64,000 bases of DNA, taken from contig NZ_ML137199.1 of assembly GCF_004011805.1 (NCBI RefSeq), forward strand, positions 240,790 to 304,789, in the 5' to 3' direction. A program made the translations under genes and the position numbers. The DNA comes from Piscinibacter defluvii. Its GTDB lineage: Bacteria; Pseudomonadota; Gammaproteobacteria; Burkholderiales; Burkholderiaceae_C. Below are positions 47,803 to 58,353 of this stretch, in pieces. Numbering within the stretch: the first letter of the stretch is position 1; each line of letters opens with the position of its first letter. The notes under the pieces were generated by a model. It was not told where the DNA came from. It ran no database searches and worked only from the letters and a program-made list of their open reading frames with translations.

Positions 47803-48699
47803 TCAAGGCAGCTCGTGGCCGCTGCCGGCCTGCCAGAGTGCGGCCCAGGCCTGCGCGTCCAGGCGCAGCGCGAGCGCGGCCACGGCCTCGCGCAGGGCCT
47901 CGATGCGGCGGCTGCCGGCCACCGGCAGCGGGCGCGACGGCAGGCGCAGCAGCCAGGCGAAGGCCACCGTGGCCGGCGCCACGCCGTAGGCCGCCGCGAT
48001 CTCGTGCAGCACCGCCTGCACGCGCCGCGCGGCGTCGTGCGTGCCGCTCAGCAGGGCACCGCCGGCCAGCGGCGACCAGACCATCGGCCGCAGGCGCAGG
48101 CGCTGCAGCTGGTCCAGCGTGCCGTCGGAGAGCGGCGTGCGCTGCAGCGGGTGCAGCTCGATCTGGTTGGTGACCAGCGGCGTGCGGCTGGCCAGCAGCT
48201 CGAACTGCGCCGGCGTGAAGTTGGAGACGCCGAAGTGCTGCACCTTGCCGTCGCGGCGCAGCCGCTCGAAGGCCTGCGCCACCTCGTCGGCGTCGAGCAG
48301 CGGGTCGGGGCGGTGGATCAGCAGCAGATCGAGCCGGTCGGTGCGCAGCGCGCGCAGCGAGGCCTCGGCGCTGGCCACGATGTGCGCGGCCGAGGTGTCG
48401 TAGTGCTTGACGCGGTGCGCCGGCCGCGCCGCATCGACCAGCTTGATGCCGCACTTGGTGACGAGCTGCAGCCGCTCGCGCAGCCCAGGCGCGAGCACCA
48501 GCGCCTCGCCGAACAGCGTCTCGACCGCGTAGCCGCCGTAGATGTCGGCATGGTCGAAGCTGGTCACGCCCAGTTCGACGCATTGTTCGATCCAGCTCAG
48601 CCGCTCCTGCGGCGTCCAGCCCCAGTCGGCCATGCGCCAGGCGCCCGCCACGATGGGCGAGAGCACCGGGCCGTCGGGGGCCAGCGGTTCGAGGCTCAT
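47803..48699 (-). CDS. Aldo/keto reductase, YdhF-like
   Basis: 298 residues, TIM-barrel NADPH-dependent oxidoreductase. The catalytic tetrad is visible: Asp and Tyr in FDHADIYGGYAVETLFGEAL near residues 49-68, Lys in LVTKCGIKL near 80, His in DLLLIHRPDPLLDADEVA near 130. GVSNFTPAQFELL near 158 is the usual NADPH barrel segment. Length and the YGGY motif resemble E. coli YdhF. Physiological substrate unknown. It lies 43 bp downstream of ychF and 11 bp before the hybrid kinase, all on one strand. Confidence 0.92.
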   Translation of the reverse strand: MSLEPLAPDGPVLSPIVAGAWRMADWGWTPQERLSWIEQCVELGVTSFDHADIYGGYAVETLFGEALVLAPGLRERLQLVTKCGIKLVDAARPAHRVKHYDTSAAHIVASAEASLRALRTDRLDLLLIHRPDPLLDADEVAQAFERLRRDGKVQHFGVSNFTPAQFELLASRTPLVTNQIELHPLQRTPLSDGTLDQLQRLRLRPMVWSPLAGGALLSGTHDAARRVQAVLHEIAAAYGVAPATVAFAWLLRLPSRPLPVAGSRRIEALREAVAALALRLDAQAWAALWQAGSGHELP

Positions 48700-48742
48700 C
48701 GGTCGATGCTAGGCGGAGGGCCTGCGCCGGTGCTGCGCAGGC

Positions 48743-49837
48743 TCAGACGTTGAAGAGGAAGTTCATCACGTCGCCGTCCTTCACGACGTATTCCTTGCCT
48801 TCCGCCCGCATCTTGCCCGCGTCCTTGGCGCCCTGCTCGCCCTTGAAGGCGACGAAGTCGTCGTAGGCGATGGTCTGGGCGCGGATGAAGCCGCGCTCGA
48901 AGTCGGTGTGGATCACCCCGGCCGCCTGCGGCGCCGTGTCGCCGGCGTGGATGGTCCAGGCGCGCACCTCCTTCACGCCGGCGGTGAAGTAGGTCTGCAG
49001 GCCCAGCAGCGTGAAGGCGGCGCGGATCAGTCGGTTCAGGCCCGGCTCGGTCTGGCCCATCTCGGCGAGGAACAGCTGCTTGTCCTCGTCGCTCATGTCG
49101 GCGAGCTCCGCCTCCGTCTTGGCGCAGATCGCCACCACCGGCGCCTTCTGCGCGTCCGCGTAGGCACGCAGCTTGTCCAGCAGCGGGTTGGCCTCGAAGC
49201 CGTGCTCGTCGACGTTGCCGACGAACATCGCCGGCTTGGCGGTGATCAGGCACAACGGCCTGAGCACGACCAGCTCCTCCTTGCTGAACGAGATGCTGCG
49301 CACCGGCTTCGCCTCGTTCAGCGCCGCCTGGCACTTCAGCAGCACGTCCACGAGGCGCTGCGCCTCCTTGTCGTTGCCGGCCTTGGCGACCTTGGTGTAG
49401 CGCGCCAGGCTCTTCTCGACCGTGGCCAGATCGGCCAGGCACAGCTCGGTCTGGATCACCTCGATGTCGGCGATCGGGTCCACCTTGCCGGCCACGTGGA
49501 TGACGTTCTCGTCCTCGAAGCAGCGCACCACGTTGACGATCGCGTCGGTCTCGCGGATGTGCGCGAGGAACTGGTTGCCCAGGCCCTCGCCCTTGCTTGC
49601 GCCGGCGACGAGGCCCGCGATGTCGACGAACTCGACGATCGCCGGCACCACGCGCTCGGGTTTGACGATCTCGGCCAGCTTCGCGAGCCGCGGATCGGGC
49701 AGCTCGACCACGCCGACGTTCGGCTCGATGGTGCAGAACGGGTAGTTCTCGGCGGCGATGCCGGCTTTCGTCAGGGCATTGAAGAGGGTCGACTTGCCGA
49801 CGTTGGGCAGGCCGACGATGCCGCACTTGAGGCTCAT
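48743..49837 (-). CDS. ychF: Redox-regulated ATPase YchF
   Basis: Obg-related P-loop NTPase that associates with ribosomes and affects stress responses. 364 residues. P-loop [18 protein letters not shown] near residues 8-25, switch/G3 region [21 protein letters not shown], and NVDE in [14 protein letters not shown], the altered G4 that confers ATP preference. A C-terminal TGS domain includes [28 protein letters not shown] and YDDFV. The ATG at 49837 gives [12 protein letters not shown], the standard N-terminus. Confidence 0.97.
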   Translation of the reverse strand: MSLKCGIVGLPNVGKSTLFNALTKAGIAAENYPFCTIEPNVGVVELPDPRLAKLAEIVKPERVVPAIVEFVDIAGLVAGASKGEGLGNQFLAHIRETDAIVNVVRCFEDENVIHVAGKVDPIADIEVIQTELCLADLATVEKSLARYTKVAKAGNDKEAQRLVDVLLKCQAALNEAKPVRSISFSKEELVVLRPLCLITAKPAMFVGNVDEHGFEANPLLDKLRAYADAQKAPVVAICAKTEAELADMSDEDKQLFLAEMGQTEPGLNRLIRAAFTLLGLQTYFTAGVKEVRAWTIHAGDTAPQAAGVIHTDFERGFIRAQTIAYDDFVAFKGEQGAKDAGKMRAEGKEYVVKDGDVMNFLFNV

Positions 49838-49924
49838 GGGAAGGGCTTTCGGGGATACCGCAGGGGGAAGGCGGGATTCTAGGTGGCGCGCCTACACTGG
49901 CCGCCGATCCCCCCGGAGAGCGCG

Positions 49925-50768
<844 letters not shown>

Positions 50769-50797
<29 letters not shown>

Positions 50798-51680
50798 GCG
50801 GCGCGGCCGGCCGCAGCATCCAGACGTTGCCCCAGGCCGCCAGCAGCGCGCCAGCCAGGCTGATCCACTGCGGCCGGTACCCCTCGAGCAGCAGCGACAC
50901 CACCAGCGCGAGCAGCGGTGTCATCACGCCGATCGTGCCGGAGGCGCCGGCGCCGAGCCGGTCGACGATGGTCAGGTAGCAGGCGAAGGTCAGCACCGAA
51001 CCGACGATCGCCAGGTAGCCGAGCGCGAGCCACCAGCTCGGCGCCGCCGGCAGCGCGAACGAGCGGCCCAGCAGCGCCGCACACAGCAGTGCCGCGAGCG
51101 CACCGTAGACCATGCCCCAGCCGAGCGTGGGCCACAGCGGCAGGCCGTGGCTGCGGTTGCGGCTGGCCGCCAGCGCGCCGCCGGCCGAGAGCAGCACGGC
51201 CGCGGTGGTCCAGGCGACGCCGGCGGCCGTGCCGGCCGCAGCGGCGGCATGGCCGAACTCGGGCCAGAAGATCAGCGCCACGCCGGCCAGCCCGAGCAGC
51301 CCGCCGGCGACGAAGCGGCGCGTCAGCGGTGTGCCGAACAGCCAGCGCGAGCCCAGCCCCCCCAGCAGCGGCGAGGCCGAGTAGCCCACTGCGACCAGGC
51401 CGGAGACGAGCAGCGTCTCCGCGTGATACACCGCCACGTAGGAGATGCCGTAGAGCAGCACGCCCTGCAGCGCGAAGCGGGCATGTTCGCGCGGACCGCG
51501 GCGCCACGGCAGGCCGCGCAGCGCCAGCGCCGCGAGCACCACGGCGCCGGCCAGACCGAAACGCGCCGCCACGCCGACTTCCGGCGCGGCCGTGTCCACC
51601 TGCCAGGTGATGGCGTACCAGGTCGTGCTCCAGACGATCACGCACACCGCGAACAGCGCGGCGGTGGGCACGCGCGTCAT
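50769..51680 (-). CDS. EamA/DMT family transporter
   Basis: 303 residues with ten predicted transmembrane helices in two EamA repeats; the first opens TAALFAVCVIVWSTTWYAITWQVD and the second APSWWLALGYLAIVGSVLTFACY. Such permeases export amino acids or metabolites; the substrate is unknown. The ATG at 51680 overlaps the stop of the MOSC gene (ATGA), making it the third gene of an asmA-like/MOSC/eamA coupled operon. The frame is open further upstream but only as antisense overlap within the MOSC gene. Confidence 0.88.
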
Positions 51681-52537
51681 TCGAAGCGGAAGCTCGCCTG
51701 CCCGCTCATGCCGGTGCGTAGGGCGCACTCGATGCCTTCGAGCACGATGGCGTTCATGCCGAAGGTGATCGCACCGTCCAGCCGCGCATCGGCGCGGTAG
51801 CCGGCCAGCGTGTCGCCCACCGCATGGCCGGTCTCGGCGGTCGCGGGGTCGACGTCCGGGATGCTGCAGCGCGAGCAGGGCTTCACGAGCTTGAGCCGCA
51901 CCGGGCCTTCCGGCGCGTCGAACCGGATCTCGTCGAGGTGGTCCTCGCCGTGCGCATCGAGCCCGTCGAGCACCAGGTTGGGCCGGAAGCGCTGCATCGT
52001 CACCGGCGCATGGCCGGCCGCGGCGAGGCGGCGGTTCAGCTCGGCGAGCCCGGCGGTGGAGGCCACCAGCAGCGGGAAGCCGTCGCTGAACGCGTTCTCG
52101 GCCTCGAACGGGCCGGTCCAGCGCCGGCTCGACAGGCGGCGATGCTCGGGGTCGAAGCGCACCAGGCGGAGCTTGCGGCCGAGGAAATCGCTGAACCACT
52201 GCGCCGCGAGGTTGCCCATGTCGTAGGCGGCGACCTCGTCGTCCCACACCGTCACGCGCACCGGCGCCTCGACCGTGTCGAGCGCGATGTGCAGCGCCAG
52301 CATGCCCGGGGCGCGCAGGATCATGTCGAGCTGGCGCAGCGTCGGCTTCACCAGCGCCAGGCGCGGCAGCTCGCGCTGGCTGACGAAGCGGCCGGCCTCG
52401 TCCACCACCATCCAGGCGCGGTCGAACTCGAGCCCGGTCTCGACCAGCAGCGCTTCCTCCAGCGCGATGCCGGCGCAGGACTTGACCGGGTGCACCGCCA
52501 GGCCCGCGATGCGCACCTCGATGTCTCCTTGGCTCAC
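51677..52537 (-). CDS. MOSC domain protein, YcbX-like without ferredoxin
   Basis: 286 residues. N-terminal MOSC beta-barrel (GLAVHPVKSCAGIALEEALL near residues 11-30; DRAWMVVDEAGRFVSQRE near 40) and a C-terminal MOSC domain with the conserved Cys region VKPCSRCSIPDVDP near 225-238. These proteins use molybdenum cofactor to reduce N-hydroxylated compounds. E. coli YcbX carries an additional C-terminal 2Fe-2S domain that is absent here, so a separate redox partner is needed. GTG start at 52537 overlaps the stop codon of the AsmA gene. Confidence 0.9.
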   Translation of the reverse strand: MSQGDIEVRIAGLAVHPVKSCAGIALEEALLVETGLEFDRAWMVVDEAGRFVSQRELPRLALVKPTLRQLDMILRAPGMLALHIALDTVEAPVRVTVWDDEVAAYDMGNLAAQWFSDFLGRKLRLVRFDPEHRRLSSRRWTGPFEAENAFSDGFPLLVASTAGLAELNRRLAAAGHAPVTMQRFRPNLVLDGLDAHGEDHLDEIRFDAPEGPVRLKLVKPCSRCSIPDVDPATAETGHAVGDTLAGYRADARLDGAITFGMNAIVLEGIECALRTGMSGQASFRFE

Positions 52538-54714
52538 TTGAGGATTCCCTTCAGCAGCTTGTCCTTCAGCACGTCCTTGGGCTTGGGCGCGGAGGCGCCG
52601 GGCGCGGCGCTCTGCACGCCCAGGCGCTCCTTCAGCTTGTCCTCCAGCTTGTTGCGCGCCGCGCCGGCGGCCACCGCGGACCAGCGGATGTTCCAGTCGA
52701 TCGCCTCGAACGGGCCGGTCAGGCGCACCGGCACCGTCACGCCCTTGAGCGCAGCCAGCTCGGCGCCGCCCTGGCCGGCCGAGGTGTCGGTGACGCTCAC
52801 GCGCGCGGTGTAGTCGATCAGGCCGCGCCCGATGTCCACCAGCCCGTCGCCGCCTACGCGCAGGTAGGGGCTCTTCAGGTCCAGGTCGTCGTTGCGCGCC
52901 ACGCCGTCGGCGATGCGGAAGCTGGCGCTCATCTCGGAGAAGTCGGTCTTTTCCTCGCGGCTCGCCTTCTGGCTGCGGTCGGCCATGCCGAGCGCGGCCT
53001 TGGCCTGGCGCAGGCTCTTGGCCAGGTTGATGCCCTTGACCGCGCCGTCGCGCAGCTGCAGCGCGGCCTGGCCGCCCAGCCGCGAGCGCAGCTGGCCGAC
53101 CGTGGCGCCGGCGCTGGCCACGTCCAGCGTCACGCGGCCCTGGCCTTCGAGCAGGTCCTTCCCTGCCACGTCCTTCAGCAGCGCGTTGATGTTCACGCCG
53201 CTGGCCAGCGCCTTGACGGCCACGCGGTTGCCCTTGGCGTCGGCCTGCGCGCTGGCGTCGAGCGTGCCGTCCCAGGCCTGGCCCTGCAGCACCGGCACGC
53301 GCAGCAGGCCGTTGTCCAGGCTGGCCTCGACCCGCGCGTTGGCAACGCGGTACTGGCGCAGCACCAGGCTGCCGGCGCGCAGCGCGAGCTGGGCGTTCAG
53401 CGCCTTCAGGCCGGACAGGTCCACCGGCGTGTCGGCCGGCGCCGGGCCGGGGCGCTCGCCGCTGGTACCGGCCGAGGCGCCTTCGGGCAGCAGGGTGTTC
53501 AGGTCGAGCGCGTCGAACTTGGCCTGCGCCTTGACGAAGGGCACCGCGGCGTCGAGTTTGGCGTTGCCGTCCAGCGTGAAGGCGTTGCCGTTCACCTGGC
53601 CGTTGAGCGCCCAGGCAGCGGCCTTCGGCCCGGCCGTGAGGCGGCCGCGCACCTGGCCGTCGATCTTGCGCCCGGCCGCGCTGCCGCTCACGCGGGCGTC
53701 GAGGTTGGGCAGGGTCACGGCGTCGAAGCTGCCGGCCGGCGCGCCGGTCTTGAAGGCCAGCTCCACGCTGGTGGCGCCGCCGAGCGACAAGGTGCCCTGC
53801 AGCGGGCTGCCCTTCAGGCGCTGGCCCTGGATGTCGAGCGCGGCCCAGTCCAGCGTCAGCGCCAGCGGTCCGGCGTCACGCCGCGCCTTCAGGCCGAGCT
53901 TGAGCCGGTCGATCGAGAGCGCCTGGTGCTCCGGCTCGAAGCCGAAGCGGCTCATCGCCAGGGTCAGCTCGGCCGCGGCGAGCCCGGGCAGGTCGCCACG
54001 CCAGGCGAGGTCGATGTCCCCCAGGCGCAGCGCGCCGCCCGCTTCCGGCGCCACGCGCAGTCGCCCGGCGAGCGTGCCCTTCAGCGCGGGCTGGCGGAGG
54101 TCCAGCCGCGCGTCCAGCCTCACCGGCGTGTCGAGCCCCGGCGTCAGCCGGCCGGTGCTCAGTTCGACCAGGTGCAGCGTGCCGTCGATCTTGGCAGGCA
54201 GGTCCTGCACGCTGGCGCGCACGTCCTTCAGCACGACGCCGCTGATGTCGAAGGCGAGCGGCGCGCGCGCAGGGGCCGAGCCCGCCGGCGCCGCGGGCGC
54301 CGGGCCGGACGGTCCGGCGCCGGCCAGGTCGTCGGTGTTGCGCCGGCCCTGGGCGTCGCGCTTCAGCACGACCTGCACGCCGCTCGCCTCGACCCGGTCG
54401 ACCTGCAGGCGGCCCTGCAGCAGCGGCAGCAGCGCCACCGACAGCGCGGCCTGCTCGACGCTGGCGAAGCGCTCGCTGCGCCCGGCCTCGCTGAGGCTGA
54501 CGCGGCTGGCCCGCAGCGCCAGGCGCGGGAACACCGACAGCTCGAGCGGGCCGTCGATCGCCAGGGTGCGGTTGCGGTTCGACTTCATCCAGTCGATCGC
54601 CACGCCCTTGTAGCGGTTGGCGTCGAAGGTGGCGACCAGCAGCACCGCGCCGGCCAGCAGCACCAGCAGCACGGCGGCCAGGCCGATCAGGCTGCGGCGG
54701 ATCCAGGGCGGCAT
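52534..54714 (-). CDS. AsmA family protein
   Basis: 726 residues. One N-terminal transmembrane helix (about 9-28, LIGLAAVLLVLLAGAVLLVATF) precedes a large periplasmic beta-rich region. AsmA family hallmarks are FDANRYKGVAIDWMKSNRNRTLAIDGPLELSVFPRLALR at the N-terminus and the C-terminal block LRDGAVKGINLAKSLRQAKAAL with VTVPVRLTGPFEAIDW. AsmA-like proteins are thought to move phospholipid between membranes. It is first of the asmA-MOSC-eamA coupled operon and divergent from the hydroxylase at 54790. Confidence 0.92.
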   Translation of the reverse strand: MPPWIRRSLIGLAAVLLVLLAGAVLLVATFDANRYKGVAIDWMKSNRNRTLAIDGPLELSVFPRLALRASRVSLSEAGRSERFASVEQAALSVALLPLLQGRLQVDRVEASGVQVVLKRDAQGRRNTDDLAGAGPSGPAPAAPAGSAPARAPLAFDISGVVLKDVRASVQDLPAKIDGTLHLVELSTGRLTPGLDTPVRLDARLDLRQPALKGTLAGRLRVAPEAGGALRLGDIDLAWRGDLPGLAAAELTLAMSRFGFEPEHQALSIDRLKLGLKARRDAGPLALTLDWAALDIQGQRLKGSPLQGTLSLGGATSVELAFKTGAPAGSFDAVTLPNLDARVSGSAAGRKIDGQVRGRLTAGPKAAAWALNGQVNGNAFTLDGNAKLDAAVPFVKAQAKFDALDLNTLLPEGASAGTSGERPGPAPADTPVDLSGLKALNAQLALRAGSLVLRQYRVANARVEASLDNGLLRVPVLQGQAWDGTLDASAQADAKGNRVAVKALASGVNINALLKDVAGKDLLEGQGRVTLDVASAGATVGQLRSRLGGQAALQLRDGAVKGINLAKSLRQAKAALGMADRSQKASREEKTDFSEMSASFRIADGVARNDDLDLKSPYLRVGGDGLVDIGRGLIDYTARVSVTDTSAGQGGAELAALKGVTVPVRLTGPFEAIDWNIRWSAVAAGAARNKLEDKLKERLGVQSAAPGASAPKPKDVLKDKLLKGILK

Positions 54715-54775
54715 GGGTCGATCGGAGGCAGGGGAGCGCGATTGTGCACGCGCCTCGGGGACATGCCCGGCTCCC

Positions 54776-54781
54776 TACAAT
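54776..54781 (+). promoter_or_regulatory. -10 box next to the UbiH-like start codon
   Basis: TACAAT ends eight bases before ATG 54790, within the 75-bp gap divergent from the AsmA gene. The mRNA would start at about the ATG. There is no well-placed -35 hexamer. Confidence 0.45.
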
Positions 54782-54789
54782 GAAAGCCC

Positions 54790-55923
54790 ATGAAACAGGT
54801 GGACGTGCTGGTACGCGGCTCGGGCATCGTCGGGCAGTGCCTGGCGCTGGCGCTGTCGCGCGCCGGGCTGCAGGTGGCGCTGCAGGGCGAGCCGGCACGC
54901 GCCGACGCGCCCGAGGACGTGCGCGCCTATGCACTGAACGCCGCCTCGGTGGCGCTGCTGCGCTCGCTCAAGGTCTGGGACGGCCTGCCCGCGCGGGCCG
55001 CCACGCCGGTCTACGATATGCATGTCGAGGGCGACGCCGCCGCGGGGGCCACTCCCGGCGCGATCGACTTCTCGGCCTTCGAGCAGCGTGTCGGCGAGCT
55101 GGCCTGGATCGTCGATGCACCGGTGCTGGAGCGCGAGCTGGCCGCGGCGCTGCGCTTCGCCCCGCATGTCGAGACCCTGCCGCCGGACAGTCACGCGCCC
55201 GTGCGTGCCGCGCTGACGGCGCTGTGCGAGGGCAAGGCCTCGGCGACACGCGCCGCGCTCGGCGTGGCCTTCGAGCGCCACGACTACGGCCACAGCGCGA
55301 TCGCGGCGCGCCTGGTGGCCGGTCAGCCGCACCACGGCACCGCGCGGCAGTGGTTCCGCTCGCCCGACGTGCTGGCGCTGCTGCCCTTCGACACCCCCGA
55401 GCCGGGGCGCTCGTACGCGCTGGTCTGGTCGCTGCCGCGCGAGCGGGCGCAGGCCCTGGCGGCGCTCGACGAGGCGGCCTTCGCCGCCGAGCTGGCGCAG
55501 GCCACCGGCGGGGCGGCCGGCACGCTGGCACTGGCCTCGCCGCGCGCCGCCTGGCCGCTCGCCATCGCCCGGGCGCAGGCCTGGTGCGGGCCGGGCTGGG
55601 TGCTGCTGGGCGATGCCGCGCACGTGGTGCACCCGCTGGCCGGGCAGGGCCTGAACCTCGGCCTGGCCGACGTGGCCGCGCTGGCGCGCGTGATCGCCGC
55701 GCGCGAGCCCTGGCGCGCGCTGGGCGACGAGAAGCTGCTGCGCCGCTACGTGCGCGAGCGCGCCGCGCCGACCTGGGCCATGGGCACGCTGACCGACGGC
55801 CTGCTGCGGCTTTTTGCCGAGCCGTCCCCGGCCGTCAGGGAACTGCGCAACCGCGGGCTGACTCTGGTGAACCGGCTCCCCCCTTTGAAGCGCTGGCTCA
55901 CGGCCCAGGCGCTCGATGCCTGA
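54790..55923 (+). CDS. UbiH/UbiF/COQ6-family FAD monooxygenase
   Basis: 377 residues. Flavin monooxygenase of the ubiquinone hydroxylase family. FAD dinucleotide fold VLVRGSGIVGQCLALALSRAG near residues 6-26 (GxGxxG) and the second FAD motif LLGDAAHVVHPLAGQGLNLGLAD near 274-296, diagnostic for this family. The DG motif region is weak in the middle. Likely hydroxylates a ubiquinone precursor at the inner membrane; which ring position (UbiH, UbiI, UbiF or UbiM) cannot be told from sequence. dsbC follows after 10 bp. Confidence 0.9.
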   Translation: MKQVDVLVRGSGIVGQCLALALSRAGLQVALQGEPARADAPEDVRAYALNAASVALLRSLKVWDGLPARAATPVYDMHVEGDAAAGATPGAIDFSAFEQRVGELAWIVDAPVLERELAAALRFAPHVETLPPDSHAPVRAALTALCEGKASATRAALGVAFERHDYGHSAIAARLVAGQPHHGTARQWFRSPDVLALLPFDTPEPGRSYALVWSLPRERAQALAALDEAAFAAELAQATGGAAGTLALASPRAAWPLAIARAQAWCGPGWVLLGDAAHVVHPLAGQGLNLGLADVAALARVIAAREPWRALGDEKLLRRYVRERAAPTWAMGTLTDGLLRLFAEPSPAVRELRNRGLTLVNRLPPLKRWLTAQALDA

Positions 55924-55933
55924 AAGGCCCGTC

Positions 55934-56665
55934 ATGCCCGCCCTGATCCGCACCGTCCTGCTCGTCGCTGCCTGCGTCGTCGGCAGCACCTCCTGGGCGC
56001 AGGACAGCGCCGCGATCCGCAAGACCATCGCCGAGCGGCTGCCCAACTTCCCGAAGATCGACGAGATCACCAAGACGCCGATCCCCGGGCTGTACGAGAT
56101 CCGCGTCGGCACCGACATCTATTACTCCGACGAGAAGGGCAACCACCTGATCGATGGCCACCTGGTCGACACCGCGACCCGCACCAACCTGACGCAGGCG
56201 CGCATCGACAAGCTGACCGCGATCGACCCGGCCACCCTGCCGCAGAAGGACGCGATCGTCTGGAAGCAGGGCACGGGCGCGCGCAAGCTGGTGGTGTTCG
56301 CCGATCCGAACTGCGGCTACTGCAAGCGCTTCGAGCGCGACCTGAACGACATCAAGGACGTCACGGTCTACACCTACCTGTACCCGATCCTGGGCGGCGA
56401 CTCGCCCGAGAAGGCACGCAACATCTGGTGCGCCAAGGACCGCACCGCCGCCTGGCGCGACTGGATGCTCAACGGCACCGCGCCGCCGCGCGCGATGGGC
56501 CAGTGCGACGCCTCGGCGCTGGAGCGCAATGCCGAGCTGGGCCAGAAGCACAAGATCAACGGCACTCCGGCGCTGGTGTTCGAGGACGGCAAGCGTGTCG
56601 GCGGGGCGATGAACGCCGCCGCGCTGGAGAAGCAGCTGGTCGCGAGCCGCGCCGCCAAGCCCTGA
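55934..56665 (+). CDS. dsbC: Thiol:disulfide interchange protein DsbC
   Basis: Periplasmic disulfide isomerase, 243 residues. Signal peptide to about A22 (GSTSWAQ). N-terminal dimerisation domain includes GLYEIRVGTDIYYSDEKGNHLIDG. The thioredoxin-like domain has CGYC at C127-C130 (FADPNCGYCKRFERDL), a second Cys pair (WCAKD...GQCDAS) and the cis-Pro loop NGTPALVFEDGKRVGG. It lies just after the ubiquinone hydroxylase. An ATG at 55916 is in frame but would lengthen the n-region of the signal peptide and overlap the upstream stop codon. Confidence 0.95.
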   Translation: MPALIRTVLLVAACVVGSTSWAQDSAAIRKTIAERLPNFPKIDEITKTPIPGLYEIRVGTDIYYSDEKGNHLIDGHLVDTATRTNLTQARIDKLTAIDPATLPQKDAIVWKQGTGARKLVVFADPNCGYCKRFERDLNDIKDVTVYTYLYPILGGDSPEKARNIWCAKDRTAAWRDWMLNGTAPPRAMGQCDASALERNAELGQKHKINGTPALVFEDGKRVGGAMNAAALEKQLVASRAAKP

Positions 56666-57459
56666 TGACGCCGCGGCAACTGCTCGCCCACACCGACAGC
56701 GGGCAGCCCTGGCCGGCCGAAGCGCCGCGGCCGGCGGACATGGCGGCGGCCTACCGCGACGCACTGGCCGTGCGCGCGCTGCGCGAGGCGCGCGGCGAGC
56801 GGCCGATGGGCTTCAAGATCGGCTTCACGAACCGCACGATCTGGGACCGCTACGGTGTGTTCGCGCCCATCTGGGGCATGGTCTGGGACACCACCCTGCG
56901 CCACTGCCCCGACGGCCGGGCGACGCTCGCGCTCGATGGCCTGTGCCAGCCGCGCCTGGAGCCCGAGCTGGTGTTCGGCCTGCGCGCCGCGCCCGCGGCC
57001 GGGGCGACGCTCGAGCAGCTGTTCGAATCGCTCGACTGGCTCGCCACCGGCTTCGAGGTCGTGCAGTCGCATGCCCCGGGCTGGCGCTTCACGGCGCCCG
57101 AGACGGTGGCCGACGGCGGGCTGCACGCGCGCCTGCTGGTCGGCCCGCGGCAGCCGGTGCACGACTGGGCGGAGCGCGGCGCGGCGCTCGACGAGCGCCT
57201 CGCCGCCTGCCGCGTGCGCCTGTCGCGCGACGGCGTGCCGGTCGAGCAAGGGCAGGGCGCGAACGTGCTCGACGGGCCGCTGCATGCGCTGCTGCACTTC
57301 GTGCTCGAGCTGCAGCGCTGCCCGGGGGCCCCGGCGCTGCGGCCCGGCGACGTGGTCACCACCGGCACCTGGACCGACGCCTGGCCGCTCGCGCCCGGCC
57401 AGCGCTGGCAGGCCGACTTCGACGCGCCGCTGGCGGACTTCGATCTCGAGACGGTGTGA
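56665..57459 (+). CDS. MhpD-family 2-keto-4-pentenoate hydratase / fumarylacetoacetase-fold protein
   Basis: 264 residues. The fold binds Mg2+ and acts on beta-keto or dienoic acids. Motifs: GFKIGFTNRTIWDRYGVFAPIWG near residues 49-71, QPRLEPELVFGL near 93-104 (metal-binding Glu pair), HFVLELQ and the late GDVVTTGTWTDAWPLAPGQ. No aromatic degradation genes are near, so the substrate is unclear. The ATG overlaps the dsbC stop codon (TGATG). The stop codon abuts the convergent stop of the HExxH gene as TGATCA. Confidence 0.85.
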   Translation: MTPRQLLAHTDSGQPWPAEAPRPADMAAAYRDALAVRALREARGERPMGFKIGFTNRTIWDRYGVFAPIWGMVWDTTLRHCPDGRATLALDGLCQPRLEPELVFGLRAAPAAGATLEQLFESLDWLATGFEVVQSHAPGWRFTAPETVADGGLHARLLVGPRQPVHDWAERGAALDERLAACRVRLSRDGVPVEQGQGANVLDGPLHALLHFVLELQRCPGAPALRPGDVVTTGTWTDAWPLAPGQRWQADFDAPLADFDLETV

Positions 57460-58353
57460 TCAGCGCGGCGCGTCGGCGGCCGTGATCGCGCGCCGCAGCG
57501 CCGCCAGCGGCGCGTCCTCGCGCAGCCGGGTGCCGTCCACGCCGAGCCGGGCCCACAGCGCGTCGAGGTCGATGCGCACCGGCGTGTCCTTCATCTGCGC
57601 ATAGAGCTCGCCGAGCGTGGTCTGGCCGGTGGCGGCGTCGGCGGTCGCCAGCACGCGCCGGATGTCCCAGGCTGCCGCGTAGCTGCCGCCGGCCGCCAGC
57701 AGGCCCTGCAGCGCCTGCTGCAGCCCGGCCGGCGCACCGCGCTCGCGCAGCCGCACGTCGGCCAGCAGGCAGAACAGGGTGCCGCCCCAGTAGGTGCGGG
57801 CCCAGGTCGGGCTGTCGTCCAGTCCGCCGTCGCCCGGGCGCGGCTGACCCTGCGGCAGCTGCTGCGCCAGTTCGATCCACAGCCGGCGCGGCGCGATCAG
57901 CCCGGCGCGGGCGCGTGCGACGCCCTCGACGTAGGTGGCGATGCCCTCGTGCAGCCAGTTGTGCGCGATCGCCACGCGCGGCACGGCGAGGTGCACCATC
58001 TCGTGCACCGCGATCCAGTCGTCGCGCAGCCACGCCGGGTCGGTGTCGGGCGCGAGGGCGAGCTGCAGCCGCGGCGGCGGGCCGGGCCGCGTGCGGCCGT
58101 GCCGCATGCCGGGGCCGACCGCCGCCACGACCGCAATCTCGGCCGCGGGCACCGGAAAGCGGCCGAAGTAGCCGGCCACGGCCTGCGCCGCCGCGGCCAG
58201 CCAGTCCGGCACCGCCGCGCGCAGCCCGGGCGCGAGCGTGTCGTCGAGCAGGAGCACGAGCCGGCTGCCGCCGACCTCGAGCACCGCCGGCGCCGCGGCC
58301 CGCCCCGGTGCCGCCAGCGCCAGGCCCGCCAGCAGCGCCGTGCGCCGCCTCAT
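57460..58353 (-). CDS. Putative secreted gluzincin-like metalloprotease, cyd operon
   Basis: 297 residues, unrecognised family. N-terminus MRRRTALLAGLALAAPGRA is a probable signal peptide. A zinc-protease motif HEMVH occurs at H117-E118-H121, followed by WLHEGIATYVEG with a possible third ligand E136, as in gluzincins. Later a GQTTLGELYAQMKDTP block. It overlaps the end of cydB (ATGA), where many bacteria have the small subunit gene cydX, which I do not see. A role in maturation or turnover of the bd oxidase is possible but is only inferred from position. Confidence 0.7.
   Translation of the reverse strand: MRRRTALLAGLALAAPGRAAAPAVLEVGGSRLVLLLDDTLAPGLRAAVPDWLAAAAQAVAGYFGRFPVPAAEIAVVAAVGPGMRHGRTRPGPPPRLQLALAPDTDPAWLRDDWIAVHEMVHLAVPRVAIAHNWLHEGIATYVEGVARARAGLIAPRRLWIELAQQLPQGQPRPGDGGLDDSPTWARTYWGGTLFCLLADVRLRERGAPAGLQQALQGLLAAGGSYAAAWDIRRVLATADAATGQTTLGELYAQMKDTPVRIDLDALWARLGVDGTRLREDAPLAALRRAITAADAPR

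Noticed and set aside
44636..48583. Hybrid kinase read as one 1315-residue protein extending through the aldo/keto reductase region
   Set aside because: The upstream part overlaps the same-strand reductase gene in another frame and has shadow-like composition; the MASE1 segment begins naturally at the ATG at 47791.
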